A DNA stretch of 64,000 bases from JBBRHH01 sp963788015 (GCA_963788015.1 CAWBEY010000012.1:496001-560000); one strand, 5' to 3'. Numbered from the stretch's first letter, positions 28,405-37,000 are shown. Program-made: numbers and translations. The notes: a model not told the origin generated them from the letters alone.

Positions 28405-31253
28405 ATGAAAACCAAGAGCAATCCATCCACACAGCCGCGCAATCGTTCTAAGAGCCGTGTTGCACCCCGCAAGCCGCTTCACACCGCGATCGCCGCCTGG
28501 GTCGAAAACCTCGAAGAACGCCGCCTGTTTTCTCATGGCGACGACGATCATTTTCAAACCGTCACTCCCCCCTCCACTTCCACGACCCTCACCACAACCC
28601 CCACCCCCACCAACACCAGCCAAACCACAACCACCGCAACTCCGACGTTAGACACTACGGTCCCCCCAACCGTCCCGCCCCTTGTTCCCCCAACCGTCCC
28701 CCCCACCGTCCCGCCCGTCCCCGTCTCGCCCCCTCCGCCAACCAACGTCATCGGCCAGGCCACGAACGTTTCCGCCAGCGATTCCACCTTCCTCGACAAA
28801 GTCCAGGTCACCTGGACCGCCGCCCCCAACGCCGATCATTACCACGTCTTTCGCAACGCCAGCAACTCCAGCGCAGGGCGCTCACGATCTTGGCCGCGTT
28901 GACGCCACAACCTTCAACGACACCTCTGCCACCCCCGGCGTCACCTACTACTATTTCGTCCAATCACGCCAGGGCCGGCAAGTCGGCCCCGCCAGCCAGG
29001 GCGACGCCGGCACCCGCGCCCTTCCCGCGCCCGCTGCCCCCGTCATCGGTTCACTCTCGGCCGACCCCGCGACAGTCGTCGTCGGCAGCAGCCAGAACAT
29101 CACGCTCCGCGCCAACGCCGTCACCGATGCCAACGGCTATGCCGTCGGCGTCACGTTCTACCAGGAATCCAACGGCACCCCCGGCCTCCAGCCCGACTCC
29201 GACACCAAAATCCGCACCGACACCTACGGCAACAACGGCTTCGACGCTTCCATCGCCGCCAAAAACCTGCCCGTCGGCACCGCCACTTTCTACGCCGTTG
29301 CCACCGACTCCTCCACCATCGATCCCCCCAGCGCCGTCGCCTCCACCACCGTCACCGTAAATCCCGCCCCGCCTCCGCCGGTCGTCGCGCCCCCCGCCAA
29401 CGACAACTTCGCCAACCGCGCCGCCTTCACAACCCAGCCATCCGACTCCGGCGAGCAAGGCTCCCGCTCCGGAACAAACGTCAGTGCCACCGCCGAAGCC
29501 GCCGATCCCGTCATCGCCCAAACCACCGGCGGCCACAGCGTCTGGTGGACATGGACCGCCGCAAAATCCGGCCTCGTCGTCCTCAACACCAACAACTCCT
29601 CCTTCAACACGCTTCTCGGTGTCTACACCGGAAACGGCATCACCACCCTCCAACCCGTCGCCACCAACAACGACCAATCTTCAACCTCCAAAACCAGCAA
29701 AGTCACCTTCGCGGCCGTCGCCAACACCACCTACCAGATCGAAGTAGACGGCGCCAAACGGCGAGACAGGCCGCGTGCGGCTTGCACTCGGCGAAGCCTA
29801 TACACCAGCACCGGTTCCCCCAGTCGTCCCCCCAACAGTTCCACCCACAGTTCCGCCTACCGTTCCCCCGACAGTACCGCCAACAGTACCGCCAACCGTG
29901 CCGCCCACAGTGCCACCGACAGTCCCGCCCACACGTTCCTCCAACAGTTCCCCCGACGGTTCCCCCACGGTTCCCCCGACCGTCCCCCCCACCGTCCCTC
30001 CCGCAACGCCCACCCTCGTCACCGTGCAGACCGAGGACTTCGCGGCCGGCGGCGAAGGCGTCGGATACCACGACAGCGACAACGTCAACACCGGCACCTC
30101 CACCTACCGCCCCGGCACCGCCGTCGATCTCGACAAAACCATGGACCCAACCGCAGGCACCTATCTCGGTTGGGCCACCCCCGGCGAATGGCTGAAGTAC
30201 AACGTCAACGTCGCCGCCTCCTCCACCTATAACATCGACTTCCGCGTCGCCTCCTACGGCGGCGGAACCTTCCATATGGAAATGGACGGCAAAGACGTCA
30301 CCGGCCCGATGGCCGCCACCAACACCAACGGCTGGGCCAACTGGCACAGCCTCCGCAAAACCGGCGTCGCCATCACCGGCGGTGCGCACGTCTTCAAGCT
30401 CGTCTTCGATTCCGTCGACGCCTCTACCCGTTATGTTGGCAACTTCGACTGGTTCTCCATCAACCCGGCCGGCGCCGCCTCCGTCGCCGACTACACCCCG
30501 CCCCCCGTCGTCCAGCCCCCCTCGGGCACCACCACCGGCAACACCGCCAGCCCCGTCCGCTTCGACCCCACGCCCGTCGCTGGCGGCTACACCGGCACCT
30601 ACACCACCGTCGCCCTCCCCGCTGGCGTCTATCCCGACAGCGACGTCGTCCTGCGCCGCCGCCCCTGGACCCTCCCCGACGACAACGCTCCCGTCGTCGT
30701 CAGCAACCTCGCCTTCAAAAACATCGTCAACATGAAGGCCATCCACATCACCGCCAGTTCTCCCGACAAACAAGCTGAATTCGGCGTCAGCCACGTCCCC
30801 ACCTATTCCAGCATCCTGGTTGATCACGTCTCCATCGACAACGTCACCATCGACATGACCAAGATGCCCCCCGGCACCGCCCAGCTCCACACCGACGGCA
30901 TCCACATCAACGGCGGCGCAGAGCATGGCGTCCCCGTTGTCATCCAGAACACCACGATCAAAAACTGCGGCAACGGCGTCATGCCGATCATCGTCAAAAA
31001 CGGCCTGATCTCCTCCCTGGTCCTGCGCAACATCACCTTCCAAAACAACGTCCACCCCGTCACCATCGACTTCAGCGGCGCCAACACCATCGGCAACATC
31101 ACCATCGACAACTGCCCCGGCATCCGCGTCGCCCTCATCGGCACCCCCGGCCACTACGGCACCGTCACCGTCACCAACTCCCCAGGCGCCAGCGTCGGCA
31201 ACGCAAGAGACGCCAACGGCAACACCCCCAACGCCACCATCATCTGGGCATAA
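28405..31253 (+). CDS. Large modular surface protein: LEPR-XLL-type N-terminus, Fn3/Ig domains, CBM and beta-helix; two frame breaks
   Basis: About 949 residues from MKTKSNPSTQPRNRSK, with slips near 28873 and 29757. Order: basic leader then VENLEERRLFS (LEPR-XLL-type motif, residues ~33-44), Thr/Pro linker, an Fn3-like domain (VQVTWTAAPNADHYHVFRN), an Ig-like domain (GSLSADPATVVVGSSQNITL), a sandwich domain starting ANDNFANRAAF, a TVPP-repeat linker, a CBM6/35-like domain (QTEDFAAGGEGVGYHDSD), and a parallel beta-helix with repeated VTI/NITI turns. It is probably secreted and cell-surface attached, acting on a polysaccharide. The beta-helix could be catalytic (lyase-like), but I see no diagnostic site. 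Confidence 0.82.
29815..30005 (+). repeat. Codon-degenerate TVPP-repeat linker
   Basis: About 15 units of a 12-base repeat encoding Thr-Val-Pro-Pro in the surface protein, plus a shorter run near 28660-28720. Units differ mainly at third positions. Near 29933-29970 the frame slips by one base and returns (reading RSSNSSPDGS for about 10 residues), probably a paired indel in the C-runs. Confidence 0.75.
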
Positions 31254-31424
31254 GTATAACTCCTTGCCCGAGTCTCAGATTGCCGCCCGCGGTCCAGGTG
31301 ATTTGTTTGCACCGCTAAAAACTGCAATCGGTTTCACAGGAAGGTGCTTTCACCTCCTGTGACACCGAGCCCCTAAATAAAACAATTGCCCTTTGGCCAT
31401 TTATCCGTCCGTTCTCGACGCCTC

Positions 31425-31640
31425 CAAATTTCCAAGGCAACGCGCCCCCGATCGTCAACTTCAGTTAAGAACAACGTGGCACGGGCGCCCTCGCCCGTGT
31501 TCTCCGCAATCCACCTCCCAAACCCAAACCGACGACGGCGTCCACCTCTGGGTCAATGGCACGCCAAGGCAACCGACAGCGACGGCGCAACCACGACTTC
31601 CTCCATCTCGACCGTCACCGTCGCGGGGTGGAAAAGGGGT
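31425..31640 (+). pseudogene. Decayed PA14/Ig-type surface-protein fragments
   Basis: Three short pieces in different frames read like surface-protein modules: FQGNAPPIVNF, then QTDDGVHLWVNG (the core of PA14 domains, normally DDGVRLWVNG), then TDSDGATTTSSISTVTVAG (an Ig/cadherin-like strand end). A REP palindrome sits between the first two. They follow the intact surface gene and probably derive from a related gene. Low confidence because each piece is short. Confidence 0.4.
31480..31499. repeat. REP-like palindrome, copy 2 of a family
   Basis: CACGGGCG - CCCT - CGCCCGTG, a perfect 8-bp stem in a GTGGC...GTTCT context matching the copy at 18264-18282. The second stem pair is A-T here and T-A there, a compensated change. 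Confidence 0.6.
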
Positions 31641-31692
31641 CACAAGGTCAAGAGTCTTTTAGAATAATCACGCTGCTACCCCCGCCAATCCC

Positions 31693-31800
31693 GCGTCAGG
31701 AAGCGAAAGGAAATGCGCAGCATTGTCGCGTACCCTCGGGCCGCAGCGCAGCGAAGTCCTGTAGCACTCCGGCCCCCGCGCAGCGGGGGAGACGCCCAAA
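31693..31800. repeat. Structured ~105-bp dispersed repeat, copy 1
   Basis: Starts GCGTCAGGAAGCG and ends with GACGCCCAAA, so the ends pair (GCGTC/GACGC). Inside are hairpins AATGC-GCA-GCATT and CCCCCGC-GCA-GCGGGGG. It is about 85% identical to copy 2 at 31891-31995. Non-coding. Together with copy 2 and the surface-gene remnants it accounts for most of 31254-32142; I see nothing else there. Confidence 0.75.
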
Positions 31801-31890
31801 CTAATACTCTTGCCCCCCAAGGACGAAGATAATTCGTCAACCCAGAACTCGCCCTGAACTACCAGAAGGCTCGCGCCCCACACCACTGAT

Positions 31891-31995
31891 GCGTCAGGAA
31901 GCGCAAGGAAATGCGCAGCATTGTCGCGTACCCGCGACCGCAGCGCAGCGAAGTCCTGAAGCACTCCGGCCTCGCGCAGCGAGGCGACGCCCAAA
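31891..31995. repeat. Structured ~105-bp dispersed repeat, copy 2
   Basis: Same architecture as copy 1, in the same orientation. The second hairpin reads GCCTCGC-GCA-GCGAGGC: two positions of each arm differ from copy 1, and both changes keep pairing. The AATGC-GCA-GCATT hairpin is identical. Confidence 0.75.
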
Positions 31996-32142
31996 ACCCT
32001 GTCCGAAAACGCCTGGCGCAAGACACAGTGAATTTCGACCCCGGCCAAGTCCAGACAATCAGTCCAATCAATCAGAACATATTGCGAGAAGGAACACCGC
32101 AGCCCGCGCGGTTGAAAGACACAAAGCGCCCGCCCGGAGTTT

Positions 32143-32297
32143 TCAGACAGAGCCCAGTTCCTCGGGCCGGGTCCACTGCCCGCGGGCAGTGGCGCAGAAG
32201 CGGAGAAATTGCTGAATCCAGCCGCGATAGGCTTCGATGGTGTTCCGGCCAGCCGGCGTTGCCGGGCCACCGCCTCGAATTGTTCAAGCAATTTCAT
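32143..32297 (-). pseudogene. Tyrosine recombinase/integrase stump (N-terminal domain only)
   Basis: From the ATG at 32297 the sequence reads MKLLEQFEAVARQRRLAG and, after a slip near 32240, TIEAYRGWIQQFLRFCATARG and QWTRPEELG, then a stop at 32143-32145. This is the SAM-like core-binding domain of integron-type or phage tyrosine recombinases. The catalytic domain with R, K, H, R and Y is absent, so the gene is a remnant. It marks past integration activity in this accessory region. Confidence 0.65.
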
Positions 32298-32348
32298 GAT
32301 CCAAACGGATACCATACTTGTTCTGATCGAGTCAACAGAATATTTTAT

Positions 32349-33298
32349 TTTGACAAGTGGCCTTCATCCGGGCAGGCTGGCAAGGGTCAGCGGGTGCTAT
32401 GTTGCGCCGCCGGACAGGATATTAAAAGGTTTAAACGGCAGAGGATGACGGATTTCGTGTTGGTACTGCTTCCCGGCCTCGACGGGACCGGAACGCTCTT
32501 CCGTCCTCTGCTCGCCCAGTTACCGCCGGACCTGCGTCCCCTCGTCGTGACTTATCCGACCGACGCGCTGCTCGGCTACGAGGAACTCCTCCCGCGCGTG
32601 CTGGACGCGCTCCCCGACGTCCACGCCTTTCGTGCTCCTGGGCGAATCCTTCTCGGGCCCGCTCGCGTTGATGGCGGCGGCGCGTTCACCGGTCGGGCTG
32701 CGGGGCGTGATCCTGTGCGCCAGCTTCGTCCGCAACCCGTTGCCGGCAGGGACGGCCCTCCTCCAGCACCTCGTTCACGGGTTGTGCTTTCGGGCGGCTC
32801 CCGAGTTCGCCCGCTCGTGGGCACTGTTGGGCGGGTACGCGACGCCGGAACTGCGCCGCCTTTCATGCGAGGCGATCGACGCGGTTTCACCCAGCGTGCT
32901 CGCGCACCGCGTGCGGGCGGTGCTGAACGTCGACGTTCGGCGTGAGCTCGAGGCGTGCCGTGTGCCGATTCTTTACCTTCGCGGGACGCACGATCGACTG
33001 GTCGGTCGGCGGAACGGGAACGACGTGACGGCGCGGTGTTCTTCGGCCGAAGTGGCGGAAATCCCGGCTCCCCACTTCGTGTTGCAGGCGCAGCCCGCAG
33101 CCGCGGCCGCCGCGGTGTCGGAGTTCCTGGCGACGCTGCCGTCTAACCCGCCGCTGGAGCGGACCGCGGCGGCGGTATAGTGACCGCTGGTCGGACGTCG
33201 CGCGTGCGCCGCCACGGCCGCTCAACGGCATTCCATTATGCATCGGAACTGCGATGGGGATCGGCGACGCGCGAACAAAATTCTTGCTTTGACAAGTG
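32349..33298. mobile_element. Hydrolase-bearing segment bounded by an 11-bp direct repeat
   Basis: TTTGACAAGTG occurs at 32349-32359 and again at 33288-33298, enclosing the alpha/beta hydrolase gene and its flanks. No transposase lies inside. The repeat may be a target duplication or recombination footprint. The boundary claim rests only on this exact match. Confidence 0.35.
32445..33180 (+). CDS. Alpha/beta hydrolase (one frame break)
   Basis: About 245 residues from the ATG at 32445 (MTDFVLVLLPGLDGTGTLFR). After a slip near 32632 it reads FVLLGESFSGPLALMAAARSP, where GESFSG is the nucleophile elbow. Asp is likely in RGTHDRLVG and His in APHFVLQAQP, completing the triad. Oxyanion-hole region is LPGLDGTG. 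Substrate unknown; cytosolic. The last residues SNPPLERTAAAV do not belong to the fold and look like read-through into a repeat. Base use and this tail set it apart from its neighbours and suggest transfer from another planctomycete. Confidence 0.78.
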
Positions 33299-33322
33299 AC
33301 GCGAGTCGCGGGAAACTAATGA

Positions 33323-33430
33323 GGGGACAATTCAAAGGGGTCGGGGACAATTCAAAGGGGTCGGGAGTCTTTGGGACAATTCAAAGGGGTCGGGAGTCTT
33401 TGGGACAATTCAAAGGGGTCGGGAGTCTTT
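33323..33430. repeat. Tandem repeat of GGGACAATTCAAAGGGGTCGG-type units next to RAYT
   Basis: Four units: a first truncated one of 20 bases and three of 29-30 bases containing ACAATTCAAAGGGGTCGGGA and GTCTTT. There are no spacers. The array touches the 3' end of the RAYT transposase, whose stop codon lies in the last unit. The core AAGGGGTCGGGAG recurs at 34957-34970 and, with one change, at 36873-36886. Confidence 0.85.
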
Positions 33431-34133
33431 GATCGATCTTACCCGTGGCCGCCCGCGCGGCCGCAGCGTCGATTCCAGCCCCAGCCGCCCCGCCGTCCGG
33501 CGCTGCCAGGTCACCGCCCCATACGGACTGCTCCGCTTCACGCTCTTCCTCAATGCCTCCAATTCCGCCGCCGTCTCCGCGCGGTTCACCCATGCCCGCC
33601 AGTCCCGAGGCACATCCACCGGCCATTGCTTCAGCTCCAACAACCACGGCGCCGGCTCAGCCCCGCGACGGCGGCGGGCCGGACTGCACCATTCCCAGTG
33701 CTCGGCCCGCTCCAACAGCCCTGCCCGCACCGTGTTCCGCTCCACATACCGGCAGACCGTCAGCAAATGTTCATCCTGCTGAATCGGGAAGCTCTTAAAT
33801 CGTCCCTGATAAACCGGCCCGGTGCCGGCCGAATGATAGTGGGCATGCCATCGCTGGGTGTGCGTCACCGTCAACAGCCGCAGAAACTCGCTCAGCTCAT
33901 CATCCTCCTTTGGCCAGAGGACCAGATGCCAGACTTCGGCGAGCTCAGTCGAGACCGTGGGTCGACATGAGGCAGTAGGACAGGAGGCGGAGGGGCAGCC
34001 TTTTGTGGGTCTGTTCCAGCACGCGGACAAACGCGGCATAGTCTCCTTCCTTGCGGAAGAGGTCTTGCCGGCCGGCCGCGCGGTTGAGAACATGATACGC
34101 GATGCCGCCGCTGGCGATGCGGAGTCGTCGGGG
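33410..34133 (-). mobile_element. REP-associated tyrosine transposase (RAYT, TnpA_REP), one frame break
   Basis: GTG start at 34133 gives MPRRLRIASGGIAYHVLNRA, the RAYT N-terminus. It continues RQDLFRKEGDYAAFVRVLEQ and LLSYCLMST; after a slip near 33955 comes HLVLWPKEDDELSEFLRLLT, restoring the H-W-H metal motif. GPVYQGRFKSFPIQ and CRYVERNTVRAGLLERAEHW follow, with the catalytic Tyr in YVERN. The C-terminus ends RSIKDSRPL, with the stop inside the adjacent repeat array. About 240 aa. RAYTs are single-copy Y1 transposases that mobilise or maintain REP sequences; the neighbouring repeats are its likely substrates. Confidence 0.85.
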
Positions 34134-34242
34134 CACGAACGCAATGGTGACACTCTCGGAGCACAATGCCAATCAATGACTCCCGACCGATCAGTGCCTG
34201 ACAAGAATTTACAGATACAATCTTATGTGTCGGAGATTGAAC

Positions 34243-34590
34243 ATGAGCGACATGACTTGGCAATTGCTCCTTGAGTCAATGGCTGCCTCTGATATCAAAC
34301 TATTGCTTCTTGTCCCTGGGTTCCCTCCACTGGGAAAGATTGTTGGCCTTCAGGCAGCGAAGATGCCGGCGGTGGTCCGCGACGATCTACGCCGCTTGCT
34401 CGCCGAAGTCTTTGCTGGGCCCACTGGTCGCAACCAGCACCAAGGTCACTTCGATTTTGCGATCACAAATACACGGAGTGGTAGGGAATATCGGGTCGCA
34501 GTGTTTGGCAGTCCTGAACCCACCTTTTTAATCATTGTGGACGAATGGGACATCGATTCGTCGAAGGCGATCACAGCGAGTCGCGAATAG
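34243..34590 (+). CDS. Small protein resembling a stand-alone PilT N-terminal domain (first of a pair)
   Basis: 115 residues from the ATG at 34243 (GGAG eight bases upstream). ASDIKLLLLVPGFPPLGKIV near the start and HFDFAITNTRSGREYRVAVF towards the end follow the pattern of the N-terminal domain of PilT-type ATPases (SD.HL..G.PP..R.DG... / ..D.A......RFRV..F). No ATPase domain, Walker motif, signal or membrane segment is present. It is followed after 10 bases by a similar gene. The resemblance is remote and the function unknown. Confidence 0.6.
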   Translation: MSDMTWQLLLESMAASDIKLLLLVPGFPPLGKIVGLQAAKMPAVVRDDLRRLLAEVFAGPTGRNQHQGHFDFAITNTRSGREYRVAVFGSPEPTFLIIVDEWDIDSSKAITASRE

Positions 34591-34600
34591 GAGATGTGTT

Positions 34601-34930
34601 ATGGCACCTTTTTCTTGGGACAGATTGCTCCAAACAGCATTGGGCCGGGGCGGAGACCTGATCGTCACTGTCGGATCTAGTCCAATAATCTACTGGTCTG
34701 CGGGACTTCAATCTGTCCAACTCCCCCCCTTGTCCGCCACCGACTTTGAGGCAGCTCTCAGAGAAATGAATTCGGAGTCCGAAAGCAGCCCTTATGGCGT
34801 TCGAACTTCGTTTGTGCGACATGGAGACACCATATTCCAAGTCTCAATGTTGGGTGAGCCCATGATTCACACTTTGTTTATTACGCCAATGCCAAGTGAA
34901 CGTGACAACAATACCAATGTTTCGCATTGA
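34601..34930 (+). CDS. Small protein resembling a stand-alone PilT N-terminal domain (second of a pair)
   Basis: 109 residues from the ATG at 34601, with GGAG directly after the previous stop. The same pattern is visible: RGGDLIVTVGSSPIIYWSAG, LQSVQLPPLSATDFEAALRE and YGVRTSFVRHGDTIFQVSML. It is therefore probably a diverged paralogue of the preceding gene and co-translated with it. No catalytic motif or export signal. The pair lies between the RAYT gene and a repeat copy, in AT-richer DNA than the core genes around. Confidence 0.58.
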   Translation: MAPFSWDRLLQTALGRGGDLIVTVGSSPIIYWSAGLQSVQLPPLSATDFEAALREMNSESESSPYGVRTSFVRHGDTIFQVSMLGEPMIHTLFITPMPSERDNNTNVSH

Positions 34931-34950
34931 TGAAAATTTCTAAGGGGGAA

Positions 34951-35093
34951 AATTTCTAAGGGGTCGGGAGGTCGGGAGTCAATTCTGATATTTCACCTGC
35001 CATATCAGCCAGAACTGCACTGTCCCCGCCTGAAAATCTCCAAGGATCCGAATTCCACCGCCCCATCCGCCCCGGCCCGTCCCTTCCACCCCG
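34951..35093. repeat. ~140-bp direct repeat, copy A
   Basis: Starts AATTTCTAAGGGGTCGGGAG and runs through TATTTCACC, GCCATATCAGCCAGAA, TGAAAATCTC and CACCGCCCCATCCGCCCCGG. Copy B at 36866-37000 is similar throughout in the same orientation. The two bracket the Tat-exported enzyme gene. Confidence 0.8.
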
Positions 35094-35207
35094 AGAAAGG
35101 CCAAAGGGGACATGCGCAATTTTCGTCCATTCTTCCTCGGACCACTTTTCCGCTCCTCGCTCCGAATCTTCCTCTTTCTCCTTCTCCTTCCCAAATTAAC
35201 GCACCCC

Positions 35208-36807
35208 CTACCCCAAATCCTCCACCACCTCCGACCCAAGTCCCTCCACCTTCACCTCGCGCCTCTTATCCCCCAGCCGCACCGTAAAGGCCTCCTCCTT
35301 CTCCGACAAATTCCACAGCAAAACCGCCCGCACCGTCGGGTACCATGCACATACCACCGGCTTCTCCTCCTCCACCACCGGCACCCCCGCCAGCCGCGGC
35401 ATCAATTCCCGCTTCAACGCAAACAGCTCTTCCATCGACTCCGCTACCGCGCACACCCCCGCCCCACCCGCCTTCACTCCCGGCCGCACGAGCAGCGTCG
35501 CCTTGGACTCACTTTGCCGGCTGTAAACTTCCCTGCGCGTCGGCGTTCGCCAGGAACACGTACCCCTCGCTGGGCAGCGCGTCGCACACCTCAAACGGCA
35601 CCCCCGCCGCCAGAAACAGGCTGTACGGGTTGTCATCGCTCACGTACCGGCCCGCCTCTCCCCAGAAATGTTTGAACGGTCCGCGCATTGTGTGCCCCCC
35701 CAGCTTCTCGTGCAAAGCGGCCTGCCGCCGCATAGCCGGCCCCAGCGTCGTCCAGTGCTCTATGGGGAATGGTGTCGCCCCGCTCATGAACATCGTGTTT
35801 CGCACGTCCGCGATCGTGGAGACAACCAGCTTCGCCGCCAGGTTCCGCGCCGACAGCCGGTCGGCGGGGAATGCGGTGGTTTCGCTGTACGCCAGCTCCG
35901 GCCGCACAAAACGGCGATGAAACAGCGCGCTAAACAGCTCGTTGGTTTTCCCCTTCACCGTCCCAAACGCTCCGTCGTTAAAATGTAATTCCCCCACGCG
36001 CAGGGGCACGTTCTGGTACTCCGAGAGCCGCACCCCCGCCTTCTCCGCGCCCATGTACATCACCATGTTCCCCACCGTCAGCTTCTCACCCCCCGCCTCA
36101 CGCTGAGCCTTGAAACAGGCGCTCAGCTCGTCGCAGGTGAACTCCACCCACTCGCGCAGCACTGGCGTCAGCTCCCGCCGCCGCACCGCGTCCAGAAGCT
36201 GGGTCCACTCCTTTTCCGCATAGCCGGACCGCTTCAGAAACCGCTCCTTGTGCTCCCCGCAAAAGCACCCCCCGATTGTTCCGGGAGACCGGGCCAGGCG
36301 AAAATCGTCGTCCAGAAACACCTCCCGCGCCCCGGCCTCGCGCAGCTTGCGAATGGCCGCGACGTTCTCCTGCGTCGCCGGCGCGTGCAGCGACGTACCG
36401 GCGTGGGTTTGCCCGTCCAAACTCGTCCCCAGCTTCCAATGCTTCGGCGGCGTCAGCGGAAAGTTCCCCGACTTGGCACCCAGAGCATCGCCTGGGTGCC
36501 CCAGCGGCAGATTGATCGACGCTGCCTCCATTCCCGCCGCCTCTACTCTCCGCCACCCCGCCACCTGCTCCTCCAGTGGCACCGGCCAATGCCCATAGAA
36601 GAACCCCGTCATCCAGATCTTCGAAATTCGCGCCTCCCGCACCGCCCGCAGCAGCTCCGGATTGTCGCCGCCCAGGCAGAGGTGAAAGCGGCGTTTGCCA
36701 CCCGCCGGCTCTGTCGCCGGCGACGCCGCCGCGCTCCGGCACCGCGCCATCAGCCCCGCCCCCACCGCCGCACCCGCGGCTCCCAAAAAAGTCCGCCTGC
36801 TGAGCAT
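35208..36807 (-). CDS. Tat-exported protein, probably TIM-barrel glycoside-hydrolase-like, one frame break
   Basis: About 532 residues from the ATG at 36807 (MLSRRTFLGAAGAAVGAGLM, a twin-arginine signal). The mature part has barrel-like strands: ISKIWMTGFFYGHWPV, REVFLDDDFRLARSPG, CGEHKERF, then WVEFTCDELSACFKAQ. A slip near 35513 joins the C-terminal beta part ending KVEGLGSEVVEDLG. The DDD-R-L stretch and general layout recall GH42-like or related hydrolases, but I cannot name a family. It is bounded by direct repeats A and B and reads opposite to the neighbouring GH13 gene. Confidence 0.7.
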
Positions 36808-36865
36808 CTGTATACTCCTGGGAAATGCTAAGGGGACGCCGCTAGTAAATCGAACTGTGTTCAGC

Positions 36866-37000
36866 AATTTCTAAGCGGTCGGGAGCCAATTCCCCATATT
36901 TCACCGGCCATATCAGCCAGAATCGCACTGTCTCCGCCTGAAAATCTCTAAGGGTCGGAACTCCACCGCCCCATCCGCCCCGGCCCGTCCCTTCCACCCC
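36866..37000. repeat. ~140-bp direct repeat, copy B
   Basis: Starts AATTTCTAAGCGGTCGGGAG and shares TATTTCACC, GCCATATCAGCCAGAA, TGAAAATCTC and the CACCGCCCCATCCGCCCCGG block with copy A. It lies 58 bases upstream of the Tat-exported gene start. Confidence 0.8.

Noticed and set aside
29703..31154. 483-codon minus-strand frame rich in G and V
   Set aside because: It is the antisense shadow of the surface-protein gene, caused by high GC and absence of TA-rich codons; no ribosome site or domain.
31693..31995. Two integron attC sites beside an integrase
   Set aside because: The ends (GCCCAAA...) do not match the RYYYAAC/GTTRRRY core pair, hairpins are three separate GCA-loop stems rather than one long imperfect stem, and the copies lie on the 3' side of the integrase stump, whereas cassettes sit on the 5' side.
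32173..32192. Perfect 20-bp palindrome (CCACTGCC...GGCAGTGG)
   Set aside because: It falls inside the integrase remnant and encodes its conserved ATARGQW stretch, so coding sequence explains it.
33323..33430. Possible CRISPR-like array
   Set aside because: Units follow each other directly with no unique spacers and no cas genes nearby; it is a tandem repeat tied to the RAYT gene.
33238..33432. 64-codon plus-strand frame across the tandem repeats
   Set aside because: It only translates the repeat units (QFKGVG...) and has no stop-independent support.
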